Assembly (NCBI GenBank): GCA_004335835.1
Contig: RWJK01001594.1
Location: 34,701-98,700, forward strand
Reading direction: 5' to 3'
From: Scenedesmus sp. ARA3
Taxonomy: Eukaryota > Chlorophyta > Chlorophyceae > Sphaeropleales > Scenedesmaceae
DNA length: 64,000 bases
Shown in pieces: positions 60,791 to 64,000 of this stretch. The notes under the pieces are model-generated. The model saw only the letters and a program-made list of their open reading frames with translations, ran no database searches and was not told the DNA's origin. Positions within the stretch are counted from its first letter, which is position 1; each line of letters starts with the position of its first letter. Made by a program: the position numbers and the translations under genes.

Positions 60791-61469
60791 GCCTGCAGGA
60801 GTTCTATGCCATGCTCGGTGCCGACAGCAGCAGGGCCTTCTACGGCCCGGGCCACGTGCTGGCTGCTGCAGAGCTGGGGGCGATTCAGACGCTGCTGATA
60901 TCAGGTATGCATGAACAGCGCTGCATGCCACTGCAGTGAGGTTCATATGAGGCGCTGTAGCAGCAGAGGCAAGCAAAGTAGGGGGCACCACCAGAGGCAG
61001 CTCAGTCGTATATGCACATGGCACACTGCATGTGCTGGCAGCAGGAAAGCTGGGCGCTAGCAGCATAATCGCCGTCCATCCGCAGAGTGCGGTGCAACGC
61101 TTTGTGTGCTTCTTGCCAGGCAAGGCTGTGCACGCAGCTTTTGCTGCCATGCACGTTCTTTCATTGGCAATGTAGCAGAAGAGATTTTGGTTGCCACTCA
61201 CTCTCTGCTCTTTGCCTGCCGTCTTGCCTGTCTTAATCGCGCTGCCTGGCTGCGCTCCTGCAGACAAGCTGTTCCGCATCAACAACGTGGCCAAGCGCAA
61301 GAAGTATGCAGACCTGGTGGAAGGGGTGCGCGAGGCTGGCGGCGAGGCGCTGCTGTTCAGCAGCATGCACGTCAGCGGGGAGCAGCTCAACAACCTGAGC
61401 GGCATTGCTGCGGTGCTGCGCTTCCCACTGCCTGAGCTAGAAGACCAGGAGATCGTGGAGGAGGTTTGA
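57667..61469 (+). CDS. PELO: Pelota/Dom34 ribosome-rescue factor, 381 aa
   Basis: Eight exons: 57667-57733, 57980-58141, 58612-58808, 59440-59574, 59811-59978, 60258-60362, 60799-60904, 61264-61469; all phases agree. It starts [20 protein letters not shown] then [20 protein letters not shown], the Pelota N-terminal Sm-like domain (1-130). The central domain has [20 protein letters not shown] and [20 protein letters not shown]. The C-terminal domain has [52 protein letters not shown] and [20 protein letters not shown] then RFPLP. It lacks the eRF1 GGQ motif, as expected. With Hbs1 it splits stalled ribosomes in no-go and nonstop mRNA decay. Introns 1 and 3 hold degenerate copies of neighbouring exon starts, and intron 5 appears to use a GC donor (CAG|GCGCGT). 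Confidence 0.95.
60741..60791 (+). repeat. (CTGT)n microsatellite forming a splice polypyrimidine tract
   Basis: About 12-13 CTGT units end seven bases before the CAG acceptor of Pelota exon 7, so the microsatellite itself serves as the U-rich tract of that 3' splice site. Confidence 0.95.
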
Positions 61470-62709
61470 CCGGCGTGTTATGACTTGTGGTTGGTGGAAG
61501 GAATTGTGTGTAGGCGGTGTGAGAAGGTATGATGAGGTGTGACTGGCCTGGGAGTTGCTGCTGTGTTAGGCGTGCTGTGCAGGGTGTGCTGCGAGGGCGA
61601 GAAGCACATCCTGCTGCTGTTGGCGCTGCTGCTGTTGGTTGATTCAAGGGGTCGATGTGTTTCAGTTGGGTGTGAAGCTTGCTACAAGAATTTAATGCAT
61701 CTGACTGCTACACCAATAACGTTTCAACAGCTTCAGATACTTTGCTTGCTGGGTAGATATCTGGCTGTTGCCAGCACCCAGTTGGTGAATCATGAGTGGT
61801 GACTCACCACTGGTGAGGGTGGCACGTAAGAGATTGCCTGCATGCTCTGCTGCTGCATATGCGCCAGGGTACGATCAAAATCAGTGGAGATTATGTACTC
61901 AGCCTGCCTCAATTTGCAATTCTTTATACTCAACACGCTGAAACGCGACTGGGTACTGCTATGAACTGTCTCAAAACACGGACCTTTCGACCAAACCAGC
62001 CACACCCTGCTTGTTGGAGCGGAGCTTCCGTCGAAATGTTTTTCAATTCTTGATTTTCATTCATTGAGCTTATGTTGTTTATCTCAAAGTGAGACGGCGT
62101 GATGCGATATCTAATCTTTGGATCCTATGGCTGGCCGGGCCGGCGGTGACAATGCGGTGACTCACCGACATAATCCCAGAGCCCTCAGCTTTAACCTCGC
62201 ATTCGGCTCTGTTCCCTGGGTACATAAGCTGTCGCACCCTCTTGATCAAGATTCTGTTTGTGCATGCAGCAGTGTCGTGGCGCCTGCCCTGTTCCGTTCA
62301 ACAACATCCTCCAGCTGTCTGGCAACAGCATTGCTGCCACCTGGCTCTTCCCATTGGTGAGAGTAATGCGAAAATGGTTGAGTAGCTAAATTGAGCAATG
62401 GTTGGAGTCAATGTGTCAGCCAGTTTGAGATATTGACGCGCCTGGGATAGCGCCGTGACCACAGTTCGGCAGTCCAGCCTATGCAGTCGCTTTCACAAAT
62501 AGGCTGAGCTTTTTCTATGGATAATTGTCGCTGTCGGACTTAGCATCGCGCATGCAGCTGCCTCTGTCAACCTGAGTCCTTCTGTGCTTCACAGCGCTGT
62601 GCTAGCAACCTCAAGTCCCCATGGCACGGACATGTTTGTGAGCTGCACGATCAACTACTTACTAACAACAATACGTTTTTATGCGGCTTGCAGGTCCCCA
62701 GACATTATC
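61470..62709. other. Intergenic, 1.2 kb, upstream of the MFS gene
   Basis: No supported gene. A CAG acceptor-like site just before the MFS start (62695) suggests an untranslated first exon of that gene. An imperfect palindrome GTGGTGACTCACCAC lies near 61795. Confidence 0.4.
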
Positions 62710-64000
62710 ATGACAGGCAAGGCAGACATGGCGCCAGTGGCGCGCAGCAAGAGCTCTGCAGCGCTCTCTGTTGCTGCATCTGAGATGAGCGGCTATGCAG
62801 GTGAGGGTCTGGGGTAGAGCTGCAAATTTCAAACGTGTTTGAACATCCTTTCAATCTAGTGCATGCCACTTGGCAGTGAGGCGCTTGTCTCGGCAGAGAC
62901 TATCTATTGATACTTAGTACCCGTCTGGTAACTGTCGCAGACAGTGTGTGAGCGTGCGCATGTGCATGTGCTTGTAAACTTGCATGCATGCCTTGACAAA
63001 AGCTCTCCCTTACTGTGCTCTGTGCTCATTGTTGACCGCCTGCAGGCTATGACAAATCCACCAGGAAGCTGCTGCTCTCTGCTGAGCGCAAAATGACCCT
63101 GCGTGTGCTGGTGAGTGCCGTGTGAGCAGCTGGCTGCAGGCTGTTGCAGACTAGCGTGCTATGTGAGGCCCTCCCTGCTAGCGGCTAGCACCTTCTGCGT
63201 GTGTTGTAAGCTGTCAACTATCTTATGCATGTTGGCCTAGCGCGCAAAGATGCAGGCTGTAGGTGCTACCGTCTGCTGCTGCTGTTGTGAACCTGCACAC
63301 CCAATCAGCATCCTCTATGCCACCACTCTTACAGCCCTGCTGCTGCCTGCTGCCACCGCTGCCTGCTGCCTGCTGCTGCCTGCTGCTGCCTCAGGTGGGT
63401 GTGTTCCTGACCATCTTCATCAACTACATCGACCGCACCAACCTGGCCTTTGCCAGCGTGCAGCTCAACGCAGACATCGGGCTCAGCCCATCCATCTACG
63501 GCCTGGGCTCGGGGCTCTTCTTCATCGCATACGCCTTCTTCCAGCTGCCCAGCAACATGTGAGCACGGCCCTGGCGTCTGTGATTGTGTTGAAGCTTCAT
63601 TTTGTTCTGTTTGCATGCTGGTGTTTCGTGTGGAAGACCACTGTGAGTTGCTCAGATCTCTGACAGGATGTGTATCGAACTGTTGCAGCTGACCTGTATT
63701 GGCGCTTTTGCCAGAGTGGTACATGCTACCTACGTGCTGTGCTGCAACATTGCTGGTCATATTTGCTGACACAACCTTCTTGTTTTGCCTCTGTGCAGTG
63801 CGCTGGACTTCTTTGGCGGCCCCCTGTGGATGTCCTTCATCTGCTTCTGCTGGGGAGTGGTTGCCGCTGCTTTTGCCGGCATCAAGAACCAGGGCACCTT
63901 TTTGGCGCTGCGCTTCCTGCTGGGCATCTTTGAGGCCGGCGCCTTCCCCGGAATGGTCTTCTACGTGTCCACGCTGTACCCGCGCAACCGCACGCAGGTG
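62710..64000 (+). CDS. Major facilitator transporter, anion:cation symporter-like (5' part)
   Basis: Exons 62710-62800, 63046-63110, 63395-63558, 63799 to at least 63997; the window ends inside the gene. The N-terminus MTGKADMAPVARSKSSA is soluble. The first membrane segment reads VGVFLTIFINYIDRTNLAFA then SVQLNADIGLSPSIYGLGSG, the typical N-R-x-N-L/x-x-A start of ACS-family (anion:cation symporter) MFS proteins. Further: LFFIAYAFFQLPSNI, GPLWMSFICFCWGVVAAAFA and FLALRFLLGIFEAGAFPGMV then FYVSTLYPRNRT, the R-x-L-L-G-x-x-E-A-G-xx-P-G signature. Relatives carry organic anions such as allantoate, nicotinate or phosphate; the substrate here is unknown. A donor-like GTG begins at 63998. Confidence 0.88.

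Overview
The window is nuclear DNA of a eukaryotic green alga, most likely a chlorophyte of the Chlorophyceae (Scenedesmaceae or a relative fit the composition; this is inference). Genes are broken into many short exons with GTGAG-type donors and CTGCAG-type acceptors. CTG/CAG triplet runs are everywhere and give Gln, Ala or Ser tracts according to frame. The gene set mixes plant features (plastid-type LL-diaminopimelate aminotransferase, NACK-type kinesin-7, OXA2-type insertase with TPRs) with an axonemal-dynein-light-chain-like protein typical of ciliated algae. All gene models were built by hand by joining exons so that splice phases agree; no transcript or database evidence was available.

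Layout: 1.8-5.3 kb (-) axonemal dynein light-chain-domain protein; 5.8-8.7 kb (+) OXA2/COX18-type insertase with TPRs; 9.4-10.8 kb (+) secreted Lys/Pro-rich repeat protein; 12.9-16.3 kb (-) fasciclin-domain surface protein; 18.8-19.8 kb (-) DUF2306-like membrane protein; 20.3-23.8 kb (+) MATE transporter; 25.6-29.3 kb (-) charged coiled-coil protein; 30.0-32.3 kb (+) ataxin-10; 33.2-34.4 kb (-) alpha-SNAP; 34.7-38.6 kb (+) CNOT10; 39.3-40.8 kb (-) mTERF-like; 41.6-48.6 kb (-) NACK-type kinesin-7; 49.3-53.3 kb (-) LL-DAP aminotransferase; 54.2-55.8 kb (+) EF-hand protein; 56.8-57.5 kb (+) 93-residue tail-anchored protein; 57.7-61.5 kb (+) Pelota; 62.7 kb to the end (+) a major-facilitator transporter cut by the window edge.

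The genes are mostly unrelated housekeeping functions: organelle protein insertion and expression, lysine synthesis, vesicle fusion, mRNA decay and ribosome rescue, cytokinesis, cilia, transport and cell surface. Five or so neighbouring pairs are divergent and share short upstream regions.

The most unusual structure is at splice junctions. The fasciclin gene carries six tandem copies of an exon end with its 5' splice site, separated by CAG runs, which could in principle form five in-frame 21-base microexons. The Pelota gene carries degenerate extra copies of the 3' splice site plus exon start for two of its exons. A 43-base element recurs in sense orientation inside introns of two neighbouring genes. 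Several introns appear to need GC-AG splicing, and a 50-N gap lies inside a CTG run in a MATE intron.
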